A DNA stretch of 5,268 nucleotides, taken from positions 1 through 5,268 of the forward strand of contig JAJDAX010000295.1 in the NCBI GenBank assembly GCA_029261615.1, read 5' to 3'. Each line of letters opens with the position of its first letter. The first letter of the stretch is position 1. The notes beneath the pieces were generated by a model. It saw nothing but the letters and a program-made list of their open reading frames with translations. It was not told the origin of the DNA and searched no databases. Both the position numbers and the translations under genes were made by a program. Source of the DNA: Nitrospinaceae bacterium (GTDB lineage Bacteria; Nitrospinota; Nitrospinia; Nitrospinales; Nitrospinaceae). Positions 4,962 to 5,268 of the stretch are shown here, in pieces.

Positions 4962-5268
4962 TCAGTTTTTAAAAACACGTTTGAATATTTTATCCACATT
5001 GCGCAAGTGGTGCTTTTGATCGAATGCACGATCAATTTCTTTTGCACTCAGTGATTTTTTAATGTCCTTGTCTTTCTTCAGGAGGGCTTTGAAATCCCCT
5101 CCCTTCTCCCACACCTGCATCGCATTGCGTTGCACCATCCGGTAAGCGCGGTCACGATCCAACCCTTTACGACACAGTGCCAGCAGGATGTGTTCTGAAA
5201 AAATCAGGCCACCTGTCTGCTCAAGGTTGCGCATCATATTCTTAGGATACACCAGCAGGTTGTCCACC
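4962..5268 (-). CDS. purB: Adenylosuccinate lyase, C-terminal part (5' end outside window)
   Basis: The last 101 residues of the lyase are visible; the rest lies beyond the right edge. PurB releases fumarate from SAICAR and from adenylosuccinate, so it acts directly after PurC and again in AMP synthesis. The fragment is the helical C-terminal domain of the family (ADSL_C). It has NLLVYPKNMMRNL near its start, TGGLIFSEHILLAL, then GLDRDRAYRMVQRNAM, followed by a Lys/Asp-rich linker and the closing FKRVF helix. The catalytic His and Ser loops lie upstream in the missing part, so activity cannot be judged. The gene ends in TGA at 4962-4964 and is followed by purC after 11 nt. Confidence 0.93.
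   Translation of the reverse strand, partial: VDNLLVYPKNMMRNLEQTGGLIFSEHILLALCRKGLDRDRAYRMVQRNAMQVWEKGGDFKALLKKDKDIKKSLSAKEIDRAFDQKHHLRNVDKIFKRVFKN

Noticed and set aside
1..5268. Mobile elements, CRISPR arrays, tRNA or rRNA genes
   Set aside because: No terminal repeats with transposase, no regularly spaced repeats and no RNA-gene signatures were seen on reading both strands.

Overview
The window looks like ordinary chromosome of a Gram-negative bacterium of moderate GC content. The genes are densely packed, there is an Orn-type oligoribonuclease, and two small proteins have export signals. I cannot fix the lineage. The gene content would fit a Nitrospinota- or deltaproteobacteria-like organism, but that is a weak guess. 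I see no mobile element, CRISPR array, tRNA or rRNA.

Layout from left to right. (1) Bases 2-547 hold the 3' end of a TPR-repeat protein gene that enters from outside the window. (2) Bases 548-861 are a non-coding gap with a strong GC-rich hairpin followed by T-tracts, a weak promoter/dyad candidate and a double Shine-Dalgarno/GTG arrangement. (3) Bases 862-1662 encode a single-domain guanidine-modifying hydrolase. It closely resembles the catalytic domain of cyanobacterial arginine dihydrolase (ArgZ/AgrE). (4) Bases 1807-2721 encode ornithine carbamoyltransferase (argF), preceded by a perfect 7+4+7 inverted repeat. (5) A well-formed sigma70-type promoter at 2800-2828, overlapped by a dyad, precedes three genes joined by two ATGA overlaps: a secreted protein with STI1-like DP repeats, oligoribonuclease (orn), and a 91-residue membrane-anchored six-cysteine protein. 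(6) On the minus strand, the 3' end of adenylosuccinate lyase (purB) is followed 11 nt later by purC. The purC stop codon shares a TTAA tetranucleotide with the stop of the six-cysteine protein, so the two operons meet tail to tail with no gap.

How the genes may work together. If the hydrolase is an arginine dihydrolase, it would turn arginine into ornithine, CO2 and ammonia. ArgF would then return ornithine to citrulline, and together with ArgG and ArgH (not in the window) this would form an ornithine-ammonia cycle outside the cyanobacteria. That is the most interesting metabolic hypothesis here. The secreted DP-repeat protein, Orn and the six-cysteine protein form one tightly coupled transcription unit, and the two flanking small proteins have no function I can assign. 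purB and purC carry out consecutive-pathway steps of de novo purine synthesis (SAICAR formation by PurC, then fumarate release by PurB).
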